In this document: positions 1 through 8,262 of the stretch, one piece after another
Numbering within the stretch: position 1 is the stretch's first letter
Layout: each line of letters starts with the position of its first letter
Source: an uncultured Bacteroidales bacterium
Lineage (GTDB): Bacteria > Bacteroidota > Bacteroidia > Bacteroidales > UBA1715
Direction: 5' to 3'
Length of the DNA: 64,000 bases
NCBI GenBank assembly: GCA_937892155.1
Contig: CALAUG010000046.1
Span: 7,619-71,618, forward strand
Notes under the pieces: model-generated
The model's input: the letters and a program-made list of their open reading frames with translations, nothing else
Database searches by the model: none
Told to the model about the DNA's origin: nothing
Made by a program: the position numbers and the translations under genes

Positions 1-1614
1 CGGATCTACTCTCATAATACCGCGCCCATTCGTGCCTGCCCAGATAATATCCTGAGAATCCTGCATTACACACCAAATAGCATTACGCATAAAATTGGTC
101 GCATTCACATGGTACGCTGTAAATTTATTTTTATCATATTCGAATTTACAAAGACCGCCGCCGTAGGTTCCAATCCAGAGACGTTGTTTGTTGTCCAAAC
201 ACATTGCCGTTACTGCGCTATTTGACAATACATTCTCTGCATCTTCTATATATAAATAATGATCCAGTACACCTTTACTCAATGAGAAACGGAACAGGCC
301 ATTACCATCTGTGCCGAGCCAAAAGAATCCACGTGGATCCTGTACAATAGACGTAATCATATTGAAACTATTCTTATCGTCCTTAGAACTTTGGAATGAT
401 TTCAACACTTTAAAATTTTTATCGTAATACAGCAAACCAGCATTACGAGTTCCTACCAAAAAATTGCCGTCACATTCTGGAGAAAAATCAGAGATTTCCA
501 GCACAGAAATAACATTATCGGAAGTTAAGGCACTATGAAAATCCTGATTGGGGTGCAATATTGAAAATTTCTTTCGATGGGTATTATATTTATTCAATCC
601 TGCAGTTTCCGAACCGACCCACAAAATTCCCGATTTGTCACGAAGTATAGACAAAATATTGTTGGACGAAATAGCATAATCGTGTTGATGCATTTTTTCG
701 CAACCCAAGAATTTCTTTGAACTGACATCGTACATATTTAACCCACCACCACGGGTACCAACATACATTATATTGGATACCGTATCTTCATAAAATGTCC
801 ATACAATATCATTAGACAATGTGGATGAATCAGTCGGATTGTTTTCAAAGACTGTATATTTATAGTTTTGCGGATTCAATACACCAAAACCACCATAATA
901 GGTACCAATCCAAAGGTCACCATTTCTATCATTTTCAATGCTCATAATATCATGAGCAATAAAATTGACATGAGTAAATTTTCCAGAACTTTTATCATAT
1001 TTGTCCAAGCCACCACCCTCGTTCAAACCAATCCAAAGATTTCCGTAGCAGTCTTTATTAACTACACGTACCTGGTTTCCTCCTATTGAATTAGGATTTG
1101 AAGCACTATGTTTATACACGGTGAATTTGTCCGTTTTTCTATCAAAACAGTTCAAACCACCACCATAGGTTGCAATCCACAACAAACCATCATCATCTTC
1201 AACAATACTATACACATCGTTGTTGCTTAATGAATTACGATTGTTTGGATCATACATATAGCGGGTAAATGTTTCAGTAATAGGATTATACACATTCAAA
1301 CCGCCGCCAAGTGTACCTATCCATATTTTACCCTGAGAATCCAAGTAAAGACACAAAATACGATTACTTGAAATAGTAGTGGTATCGGTAGATGAAGGTT
1401 TAAAAATTTTGAAATCATAGCCGTCGTAACGGTTCAACCCATCCAAGGTGGCGAACCACAAGAAACCAGTAGAATCTTGCAATATAGAATTAATGCCAAC
1501 TTGAGACAGACCATCCTCCATAGAGACCTGTTCAAAGTACATTGGATTATACTTCTGAGCAAGTCCTGAAAGAGACAGCAACAAAGCAACTATATATGCA
1601 AAACACCTTTTCAT
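1..1614 (-). CDS. Two-component regulator propeller protein, N-terminal part (cut by window edge)
   Basis: The frame is open from an ATG at 1614 to base 1 without a stop, giving 538 residues of an incomplete protein. It starts with a signal peptide ending near LSGLAQ and then carries about eleven propeller blades of the Reg_prop type, visible as repeated motifs such as IWIGTLGGGLNVY, LWIATYGGGL, LWIGTYGGGL and IWAGTNGRG. In Bacteroidota such periplasmic propellers usually head hybrid two-component sensors that detect glycans, or histidine kinases or AraC-type regulators with a Y_Y_Y domain; the part that would decide lies outside the window. No glycan-uptake (susC/susD) genes are in view, so its ligand cannot be guessed. 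A near-consensus -7 element (TATCTTAG, 1631-1638) lies just upstream. The family is clear; the exact class is not. Confidence 0.85.
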   Translation of the reverse strand, partial: MKRCFAYIVALLLSLSGLAQKYNPMYFEQVSMEDGLSQVGINSILQDSTGFLWFATLDGLNRYDGYDFKIFKPSSTDTTTISSNRILCLYLDSQGKIWIGTLGGGLNVYNPITETFTRYMYDPNNRNSLSNNDVYSIVEDDDGLLWIATYGGGLNCFDRKTDKFTVYKHSASNPNSIGGNQVRVVNKDCYGNLWIGLNEGGGLDKYDKSSGKFTHVNFIAHDIMSIENDRNGDLWIGTYYGGFGVLNPQNYKYTVFENNPTDSSTLSNDIVWTFYEDTVSNIMYVGTRGGGLNMYDVSSKKFLGCEKMHQHDYAISSNNILSILRDKSGILWVGSETAGLNKYNTHRKKFSILHPNQDFHSALTSDNVISVLEISDFSPECDGNFLVGTRNAGLLYYDKNFKVLKSFQSSKDDKNSFNMITSIVQDPRGFFWLGTDGNGLFRFSLSKGVLDHYLYIEDAENVLSNSAVTAMCLDNKQRLWIGTYGGGLCKFEYDKNKFTAYHVNATNFMRNAIWCVMQDSQDIIWAGTNGRGIMRVDP

Positions 1615-1689
1615 TTAAAGAATTGAAACGCTAAGATATGTAATTTATTTTTAAAATTTTACAAATTCATTTCAAAAGCGAAAAACAAT

Positions 1690-4125
1690 CTATCGCAATT
1701 CCGCACCAAGTTCCTTTTGATAATTGGAAATCAAACGATTCATTACGTTGTCTATTTGTGCATCGTTCAACGTCTTTTGTTCATCCTGCAACATGAACGA
1801 AACGGCATACGATTTTTTACCTTCTGGAATACCTTTACCTTCGTACACATCAAACACATTTACCTGTTTCAACAATTTTTTCTCCGTTGAATAAGCTACA
1901 CTTTGGATTTTTTCAAATGTAACATGGGAATCTATCAACAAAGCCAAGTCACGACGAACAGCAGGAAATTGTGGTAATTCTTTGTAAGCGACCTTTTTAC
2001 GGTAGTTTGCAAGGACAACATCCCAATATATTTCTGCGAAATAGACAGGTTTATCAATATCAAATTTTTTCAGAATTGATTTTGAGACCATGCCAAGACG
2101 AGCGACAGATTTATTATTCAGGATTGTACATTCCAAGCCCGACAACATATCGTCACTTTTGGCAACGAATTGGATATTATTCATGCCCAATTTTGTCAGT
2201 ACCTTTTGTACAGCAGATTTCAAAACAAACATATTTGTATCCTGTTGTTTTTCTGCCCAGAACTGCGCATTTTGTTTGCCAGTAACACACAAAGAGAGCT
2301 GACGTGACTCGCCAAATCTATCTGTCACACTGCCTTCTGTTCCCTTCGTGAAATAAATGCTTCCAAATTCAAATAACGACAAGTCGTTTTGCTGACGATT
2401 CAAATTATGGGCAACGACTTCAAGAGTACTGAACAACATTGTATTACGCATACAATCCAATTCCGCACTCAATGGATTCATAATTTTCACCAAATGGTTA
2501 GCGCAGTCATTTTTAATATCAGCGTAATATGACGAATTAGTCAATGAGTTATTCATAATTTCATACCAGCCACTATCAACCAACATGTCAGCAATCATAT
2601 TGCGGATTTTTGTTTGATTGACGCCATCTTCATGAGTAATGGCAGCATGCAAATTAGTAGAGAACTCCACATTATTATATCCGTATATTCTCAAAACATC
2701 TTCAACGACATCTTCGGCACGTTGCACATCGACACGATATTGCGGAACCAATAATGATAAATCACGACCCGACTGAGATTCAATCTCGATTTCCAGACCA
2801 TTCAAAATCTTTTTGAAAGTATCATCGCCAATATTTTTACCCATCAGCGAATATGCTTTATCGAGATTTAAAGAGACTTTGAATGGTGCAAATGATTCAG
2901 GATGAGAATCGAATATTGGGCCACAAATTTCGCCGCCTGCAACTTCTTGTATCAACAAGGCTGCACGTTTCAGCGCATAGTTTGTTATATTTGGATCTAT
3001 ACCACGTTCATAACGGAACGACGCATCAGTATTCAAGCCGTGACGGCGAGCTGTTTTACGTATAGAAACAGGATTGAAATATGCACTTTCAATGAATACG
3101 GACGTTGTTGATTCCGTAACTCCAGATTCCTGACCGCCAAATACCCCAGCGATACACATTGGTTTATTCACGTTACAAATCATCAAATCGTCAGAAGAAA
3201 GTTCGCGTTCTACTCCATCAAGAGTAACAAACTTCGTTTTGTCGGCTACGGTTTTTACATGGATTTCACCCCCTTCAATTTTAGCAGCATCGAAGGCATG
3301 AAGAGGCTGACACAATTCGTGTAAGATAAAGTTTGTGACATCCACCACATTATTTATTGGACGCAAGCCAATAGATTTCAAACGTGTTTGAAGCCATTCT
3401 GGAGATTCCTTTACAGTAACACCAGAGACGACAACACCTGAGTATCGTGGAGCCAATTCTGGACGTTCAACAAACACTTTTATTGGAGATTGCTTGGCAG
3501 ACAACGAAAACTTTTCAACAGACGGTTTCTTTAACTCTGCCTTCCCATTCACGTTAAGATAAGCGGCGATATCACGCGCTACACCAAAATGAGAAGCGGC
3601 ATCAACACGGTTAGGAGTCAAGCCAATGCCAATTACATAATCGTCTTTGATATTGAAATATTCTGCAGCAGGTGTTCCAGCAGGAATAGAATCAGGAAGC
3701 ACCATAATACCATCGTGGCTCGTACCAACACCTATTTCGTCTTCGGCACAAATCATACCACGTGATTCCTCGCCACGTATTTTTGATCGTTTAATAGTGA
3801 ATTCCTGATCGCCATCATATAATTTTGTACCCTCTGTTGCGACAACAACCGTTTGACCAGCAGCAACGTTTGGAGCGCCACATACTATTGGCAATATTTC
3901 AGGGCCACCAACATCAACAGTTGTAATATGTAAATGGTCTGAATTTGGATGGTCGATACAAGTTAACACTTTACCTACAACCACACCTTTCAATCCACCC
4001 TTTATTGTTTGATATTTTTCTAAACCTTCAACCTCTAATCCGATATCCGTCAATATTTTAGCTACCGAATCAACATCTTCATCTAACTGAATATACTCCT
4101 TCAGCCAATTCCACGAAATATTCAT
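1690..4125 (-). CDS. pheT: Phenylalanine--tRNA ligase beta subunit
   Basis: This is the beta subunit of the cytoplasmic alpha2-beta2 phenylalanyl-tRNA synthetase, which charges tRNA-Phe and carries the editing site. The 811-residue length is normal for the bacterial long form. It begins MNISWNWLKEY, followed by the tRNA-binding (EMAP/OB) domain at about 40-150 (VVGKVLTC, HPNSDHL), the B3/B4 editing region (GLTPNR, RPINNVVDVTN, HAFDAAKI), the B5 domain (RRHGLNTDASFRYERGID near 370) and a C-terminal anticodon-binding FDX-ACB domain (PQFPAVRRDLALLID). pheS is not in the window, as is common in Bacteroidota. It is transcribed away from surE from a short divergent region that holds a heptamer repeat. 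Confidence 0.97.
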   Translation of the reverse strand: MNISWNWLKEYIQLDEDVDSVAKILTDIGLEVEGLEKYQTIKGGLKGVVVGKVLTCIDHPNSDHLHITTVDVGGPEILPIVCGAPNVAAGQTVVVATEGTKLYDGDQEFTIKRSKIRGEESRGMICAEDEIGVGTSHDGIMVLPDSIPAGTPAAEYFNIKDDYVIGIGLTPNRVDAASHFGVARDIAAYLNVNGKAELKKPSVEKFSLSAKQSPIKVFVERPELAPRYSGVVVSGVTVKESPEWLQTRLKSIGLRPINNVVDVTNFILHELCQPLHAFDAAKIEGGEIHVKTVADKTKFVTLDGVERELSSDDLMICNVNKPMCIAGVFGGQESGVTESTTSVFIESAYFNPVSIRKTARRHGLNTDASFRYERGIDPNITNYALKRAALLIQEVAGGEICGPIFDSHPESFAPFKVSLNLDKAYSLMGKNIGDDTFKKILNGLEIEIESQSGRDLSLLVPQYRVDVQRAEDVVEDVLRIYGYNNVEFSTNLHAAITHEDGVNQTKIRNMIADMLVDSGWYEIMNNSLTNSSYYADIKNDCANHLVKIMNPLSAELDCMRNTMLFSTLEVVAHNLNRQQNDLSLFEFGSIYFTKGTEGSVTDRFGESRQLSLCVTGKQNAQFWAEKQQDTNMFVLKSAVQKVLTKLGMNNIQFVAKSDDMLSGLECTILNNKSVARLGMVSKSILKKFDIDKPVYFAEIYWDVVLANYRKKVAYKELPQFPAVRRDLALLIDSHVTFEKIQSVAYSTEKKLLKQVNVFDVYEGKGIPEGKKSYAVSFMLQDEQKTLNDAQIDNVMNRLISNYQKELGAELR

Positions 4126-4152
4126 TTTATCTCTTAAAAATAATTAGTCAAA

Positions 4153-4160
4153 CAAAAGTA
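4153..4160 (-). promoter_or_regulatory. Putative pheT promoter, -7 element
   Basis: The minus strand reads TACTTTTG, a full match to the Bacteroidota -7 consensus TAnnTTTG, 28 bases before the pheT start codon. No clear TTG -33 element is seen; its expected place is taken by the heptamer array at 4169-4196. Confidence 0.5.
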
Positions 4161-4168
4161 CGGATTCC

Positions 4169-4196
4169 TAAGAATTAAGAATTAAGAATTAAGAAT
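4169..4196. repeat. 7-bp tandem repeat array (TAAGAAT x4)
   Basis: Four perfect head-to-tail copies of TAAGAAT lie between the divergent pheT and surE genes. Related 7-bp arrays occur at three other intergenic sites (56905-56962, 58366-58400, 62903-62943). Because 7 is not a multiple of 3 and the unit and its complement both contain TAA across junctions, four copies place stop codons in all six frames. Confidence 0.9.
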
Positions 4197-4213
4197 TATT
4201 TTTCAAAAACACG

Positions 4214-4221
4214 TACATTAG
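4214..4221 (+). promoter_or_regulatory. Putative surE operon promoter, -7 element
   Basis: TACATTAG differs at one base from TAnnTTTG and sits 16 bases before the surE ATG. No -33 TTG is seen at the usual distance, so this is a weak call. Confidence 0.35.
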
Positions 4222-4237
4222 CAAAAATTTTGGCTAC

Positions 4238-5014
4238 ATGGAAGAAAAACGACCTATTATACTACTTTCAAACGATGATGGTATTTCCGCGCCAGGCATA
4301 CATTATTTAACGAAAGTTCTGTCAGAATTTGGCGACATATATATGATAGCTCCTGAGCAGCACCAATCGGGAATGTCACATGCGCTGACATTCCAAGTCC
4401 CATTGCGGGCACGTTGCATAGAAGAATCCAAGCACGTTCACATTTACGCATTAAACGGTACACCTGTAGATTGCATCAAGTTTGGATTCGACCAACTGCT
4501 GCCAAACCACAAAGCAGATTTAGTAGTTTCTGGTGTAAACCACGGTCCCAACAGTGCAAACAGCATTATCTACTCAGGAACCGCGTCGTGCGCACGCGAA
4601 GGAGCCATAAACAAAACGCCTTCAATTGCTTTTTCCAGTTTAGAATTTTCAATGAAAAGTTCTTTTGAACCGTACACGCAATACATTCAAGAGATTGTAC
4701 AATTTGTTTTAAAAAACGGTTTAGAGGAACACATCTACCTTAATGTCAATTTTCCAAAGCCCGACAGGCACATACAAGGCATGAAGGTCTGCAGATTAAC
4801 CAAAGGATTATGGATTGAGCGCTTTGTGGCAGAAAAAGACCCACGCAATAATACATGCTACTGGTTGACAGGAGAATACCACAACGAAGAGCCGGACAGC
4901 GATGACACAGACGAATGGTGTCTTGCCCACGATTATGTTGCTATTGTACCCATAAAAGTTGAAAATTACGACGAACATTCATTGCTAACGCTTTCAAAAC
5001 TCAATACACTATGA
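4238..5014 (+). CDS. surE: 5'/3'-nucleotidase SurE
   Basis: SurE is a divalent-metal-dependent phosphatase that dephosphorylates nucleoside monophosphates and helps stationary-phase survival. The 258 residues match the family length. The N-terminal metal site is seen as LLSNDDGISAPGI (Asp13, Asp14), followed by QHQSGMSHALT, the GTPVDCIKFG loop and SGVNHGPNSA, the usual SurE signatures in the usual order. It is the first gene of a rightward unit: its stop overlaps the next start by four bases (ATGA at 5011-5014), which suggests translational coupling to the small membrane protein and lpxB. surE next to lpxB is an arrangement I recall from other Bacteroidota. Confidence 0.97.
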   Translation: MEEKRPIILLSNDDGISAPGIHYLTKVLSEFGDIYMIAPEQHQSGMSHALTFQVPLRARCIEESKHVHIYALNGTPVDCIKFGFDQLLPNHKADLVVSGVNHGPNSANSIIYSGTASCAREGAINKTPSIAFSSLEFSMKSSFEPYTQYIQEIVQFVLKNGLEEHIYLNVNFPKPDRHIQGMKVCRLTKGLWIERFVAEKDPRNNTCYWLTGEYHNEEPDSDDTDEWCLAHDYVAIVPIKVENYDEHSLLTLSKLNTL

Positions 5015-5298
5015 AAGAAAAGATTGACAAATTCTGGTTAGGATTGCTATTAGGCACTATAATCCCTATTCTTGCACTATTTGGTGTGTACAAATGGGTA
5101 AACAGAACTAACTCATTCTTTGAATTTATACACAAACTTGCAGTGTGGGGTGTTCAGATTGACGTATTTATCTGGTGTATTTTGCCAATTGCGTTCGTTT
5201 TTGCCCTCTTTTATTTTTTGCATTACGATAATGCTGCTAAAGGAGTTGTATTCCCCACGATGATTTACACAATAATTTTATTAATACTTGATTTATAA
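5011..5298 (+). CDS. Small membrane protein between surE and lpxB
   Basis: The 95-residue product is highly hydrophobic with three probable transmembrane segments: about residues 8-28 (LGLLLGTIIPILALFGVYKW), 45-72 (VFIWCILPIAFVFALFYFL) and 76-94 (VFPTMIYTIILLILD). It has no recognised motif. Its start overlaps the surE stop by four bases and its stop shares a base with the lpxB start (TAATG at 5296-5300), so it is probably made together with both. The location suggests an inner-membrane role near lipid A synthesis, but that is only context. Translation is supported by the tight coupling on both sides. Confidence 0.8.
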   Translation: MKEKIDKFWLGLLLGTIIPILALFGVYKWVNRTNSFFEFIHKLAVWGVQIDVFIWCILPIAFVFALFYFLHYDNAAKGVVFPTMIYTIILLILDL

Positions 5299-6440
5299 TG
5301 TTTTACTATTTAATAGCAGGAGAAGCATCGGGAGATTTACACGGTTCGCATCTTATTAAAGAGCTCAAAAAAGCTGATATTCAGGCTACATTCCGCATTT
5401 GGGGAGGCGATTTAATGGCTGAAGCTGCGGGAACTAAACTAGTAAAACATTATCGCACATACGATTACATGGGAATTGTAGAAGTAGTAAAACATGCACG
5501 TCTCATTCTCAACAACATCAAATTCTGCAAGCAGGATATTGCAGAACAAAAACCTGATGCCATAATTTTCATTGACTTCCCAGGATTTAATCTAAAAATT
5601 GCTCCATTTGCAAAAGGAATAGGCATACCGACATTTTTTTACATTTCCCCCACCGTATGGGCTTGGAAAGAAAATAGAGTAAAGACAATAAAGAAAAACA
5701 TAGATCACATGTTTGTGGAACTGCCGTTTGTAAAGACATTTTACGAGACACGACACAACTACCACGTGGATTTTGTTGGCCACCCACTTCTTGATTCTAT
5801 TGCAGAATTTAAAGAGAAACACACATTGGAATCATTTAAAGCTGCGAACAACATTCCCGACAAAAAATTGATTGCTGTATTGCCAGGCAGCAGAGAATAC
5901 GAAATTAGAGAGAACCTAAAGACTATGCAGTCGATTTCGGAAAAATATTCTGACTATCAATTTGTTGTTGCTGGCATGTCTAGATTTCCATTGGATTTTT
6001 ATCAGAAATATATTACAGCGAACAATCTTTCGGTAGTCTTTGACCAGACATACGAATTATTGAAAAAAGCAGATGCAGCCATTGTTGTCTCTGGTTCAGC
6101 GACTTTAGAAACTGCAATTCTCAACATTCCCGAAATTATTGTATATCAGACAAGTCCTATAACATTCTATCTAGGTAAACTGTTTGTAAAACTCAATAAT
6201 TTAGGTTTGCCTAATTTGATTATGGAACATCAAATTGTGCCAGAACTTCTGCAGAGCGATATGACGCCGAAGAAATTATCAGAAGCTTTAAATGACATTT
6301 TGTACGACGACACATTCCGTAACGAAATTTTAAAGAACTATGAGCTGCTACGTAATAAATTAGGAAACGAAGGTGCTGCAAGACGAGTGGCAGGACACAT
6401 TTGCAATTATCTGGGGAGTCAGGAATCAAACACCCATTAG
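5298..6440 (+). CDS. lpxB: Lipid-A-disaccharide synthase
   Basis: LpxB is a family 19 glycosyltransferase that joins UDP-2,3-diacylglucosamine to lipid X to form the lipid A disaccharide at the inner face of the inner membrane. The 380-residue length is standard. Family motifs in order are YLIAGEASGDLHGS at the N-terminus, YDYMGIVEV, FIDFPGFNLKIA near residue 93, the P-T-V-W-A-W segment, FVGHPLLD near 154, AVLPGSREYEI near 193, and SGSATLETA near 270. It proves a Gram-negative lipopolysaccharide or lipooligosaccharide envelope. It follows the small membrane gene with a one-base overlap; ruvX starts 31 bases downstream. Confidence 0.97.
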   Translation: MFYYLIAGEASGDLHGSHLIKELKKADIQATFRIWGGDLMAEAAGTKLVKHYRTYDYMGIVEVVKHARLILNNIKFCKQDIAEQKPDAIIFIDFPGFNLKIAPFAKGIGIPTFFYISPTVWAWKENRVKTIKKNIDHMFVELPFVKTFYETRHNYHVDFVGHPLLDSIAEFKEKHTLESFKAANNIPDKKLIAVLPGSREYEIRENLKTMQSISEKYSDYQFVVAGMSRFPLDFYQKYITANNLSVVFDQTYELLKKADAAIVVSGSATLETAILNIPEIIVYQTSPITFYLGKLFVKLNNLGLPNLIMEHQIVPELLQSDMTPKKLSEALNDILYDDTFRNEILKNYELLRNKLGNEGAARRVAGHICNYLGSQESNTH

Positions 6441-6471
6441 CTTTTATTTATTACTCTTAATTTTTATTTCC

Positions 6472-6891
6472 ATGGGACGAATTTTAGCAATAGACTACGG
6501 AACAAAACGCACTGGCATAGCAGTAACCGATCCGTTGCAAATAATTGCGAACTCATTAACCACTGTTCGTAGTTGCGATTTGATAGCATTTTTGAAAGAC
6601 TATTTTGCAAAAGAAACTGTTGACCACGTTGTGATAGGAATGCCAACGACACTCCGCAACGAACCATCGGAAAACGCACAATACGTAAAAATATTTGAAA
6701 AGCAATTCAAAAAGGAATTTCCGACAATGCCTATTAGCGAAATAGACGAACGATTTACCTCCACAATAGCTCATCAAACGATGATTGCCGGTGGTATGAA
6801 AAAGAAAGACAGGCAGAATAAAGAAGTAGTTGACAGCATTAGTGCAACGATTATACTGCAATCATATATGGAGAGGATGAATCGAAGCTAG
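6472..6891 (+). CDS. ruvX: Putative pre-16S rRNA nuclease / Holliday junction resolvase-like protein YqgF
   Basis: This RNase H-fold protein belongs to the YqgF/RuvX family, implicated in 16S rRNA 5'-end maturation and, in some bacteria, Holliday junction cleavage. I chose the ATG at 6472 because it gives MGRILAIDYGTKRTGIAV, the conserved family start, and 139 residues, the usual length; the frame is open further upstream into lpxB but that extension shows no homology. Other visible motifs are VIGMPTTLRNEPS (about 60-72) and the DERFTS box near 97, with acidic catalytic residues Asp7, Glu97-Asp98 region and a late VDSISATIIL helix. It is the last gene of the surE-lpxB unit. Confidence 0.92.
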   Translation: MGRILAIDYGTKRTGIAVTDPLQIIANSLTTVRSCDLIAFLKDYFAKETVDHVVIGMPTTLRNEPSENAQYVKIFEKQFKKEFPTMPISEIDERFTSTIAHQTMIAGGMKKKDRQNKEVVDSISATIILQSYMERMNRS

Positions 6892-6897
6892 AGACAC

Positions 6898-6926
6898 AAA
6901 AGGACAAAGCGAGTTTCATCCTTTTT
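6898..6926. terminator. Possible bidirectional terminator
   Basis: AAAAGGA (6898-6904) can pair with TCCTTTT (6919-6925), leaving a 14-base loop and T-runs on both strands, between convergent ruvX and the 6944-8257 gene. The stem is short, so this is tentative. Confidence 0.4.
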
Positions 6927-6943
6927 ACCATAAAATCTGAATC

Positions 6944-8257
6944 TTATTTCTTTAACGGTACTATAATTATTTGTCCCTGTAAATAGCCCTTCTTTTGTCC
7001 TTCGCTTGAAATAACCATATCGCCATTTGACAAGAAATCTATTCCTTCAGGCTTATAGAAATCTTCAGGAGGCAACAACATCACGTTCTTTAACGTAGTC
7101 CCAGCGTAAACAACAATCATTTTATCCATAGCAGAAAGAATATACAATTCTTTAGTTATTGGATTAATGGCAAGAGCTGAAGGATTGCAACGTGCTGTTT
7201 CCAGAGAAAAAGTTTCTCCATAGTGTTCTTTCACAAAAGCACGTATTTCATCAATCTTCATAGACAATAAATGAGCTGGTTTATTTTGTAGATCAAACGT
7301 GTAGATTTCTCTATCTGAATCTGCATTGACGGCAACATCCTGAGTATGTTGTTTCTTCGTCGTTGCACGTTTCCCCAAAGAGGGTTCCTTACACGAAATA
7401 AGGAACTGCTTCGTATCTGCGTTATAAAACAAACCCTCCATATTCATACAGGGAATGTCCACCATTTTCTGCTCAAAGGTTCCGTTATAATTTTCGTAAT
7501 CCACAGAGAAAATTGCACCATCGCTTCTCAACACATAAACTTTACTTCCAACAACCTGCAAATCCTCAAAATCACCAACATCAGTAAAACGAGCGACCTG
7601 TGAGACTGATTCATCATCCAAATTAATTTGAAACACAGCACCTAATTCATCTTGTACACAAAAGGCAATACTGTCATCTACCAACGAGATACCCGAAATT
7701 TCTTTCAACAATTCCGGTAGATCAAAAACTTTTTTCGGTTTTAGTAAATCATACGACAACGATGCGTAGTAATCACAATTTTTGAGCATTTCCTTATTCC
7801 ACGATTCTGTTGTTGCAAAGTTTTTGAATTTATAAAACTTTCCAGTCTGCGTAAAAAACAAAGTTTCTTCTACTCCATTTTTCACAACTTCCAATTTTAC
7901 AAATGAAGTATCCTTAGTTTCTATCAGTGCATATTCGTCAATCGTCCATCCTGCGTAGTTCTTTTGAATTTTCTTTTCAACTTTGGATAAGAACATATCA
8001 TCAGGAGTGTATTTTCGTTCTTTGTACAAGAAATTACCTTGTTTGTCAAACAAGACAGACATTGGTTCATTGCCACAAAGGAACTCAACTTCGATGGATT
8101 CGACCTTCTGTTCTACATTCACAATATCTGCTTTTGGACAGATTTTGTAAACTTCAGCCATATAGCCACTTCCTTTGTCCGATTGTGATGAACAATCCAC
8201 ACAAGCGAACAATATAAACATTAAGGCGCTGTATTTAAGTATTTTTGTCACTTTCAT
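6944..8257 (-). CDS. Lipoprotein with PepSY-like and SdiA-regulated-like domains
   Basis: The 437-residue product has a lipoprotein signal (LFAC, Cys19), so it is probably an outer- or inner-membrane lipoprotein facing the periplasm. Residues about 40-140 show a repeated pattern of charged strands ending in FDKQGNFLYKE and FFTQTGKFYKF, typical of the PepSY-like (DUF2874) fold. From about 170 the sequence follows the SdiA-regulated family: EISGISLVDDSIAFCVQDE, GDFEDLQVVGSKVYVLRSDG, NMEGLFYNADTKQFLISCK, PSALAINPITKELYILSA and PEGIDFLSNGDMVISSE, a six-bladed propeller-like series. It starts five bases after the giant GH8/Ig gene ends and is probably co-transcribed with it. Its biochemical role is unknown; a surface or sugar-sensing role is speculation. 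Confidence 0.8.
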   Translation of the reverse strand: MKVTKILKYSALMFILFACVDCSSQSDKGSGYMAEVYKICPKADIVNVEQKVESIEVEFLCGNEPMSVLFDKQGNFLYKERKYTPDDMFLSKVEKKIQKNYAGWTIDEYALIETKDTSFVKLEVVKNGVEETLFFTQTGKFYKFKNFATTESWNKEMLKNCDYYASLSYDLLKPKKVFDLPELLKEISGISLVDDSIAFCVQDELGAVFQINLDDESVSQVARFTDVGDFEDLQVVGSKVYVLRSDGAIFSVDYENYNGTFEQKMVDIPCMNMEGLFYNADTKQFLISCKEPSLGKRATTKKQHTQDVAVNADSDREIYTFDLQNKPAHLLSMKIDEIRAFVKEHYGETFSLETARCNPSALAINPITKELYILSAMDKMIVVYAGTTLKNVMLLPPEDFYKPEGIDFLSNGDMVISSEGQKKGYLQGQIIIVPLKK

Positions 8258-8262
8258 TAAAG

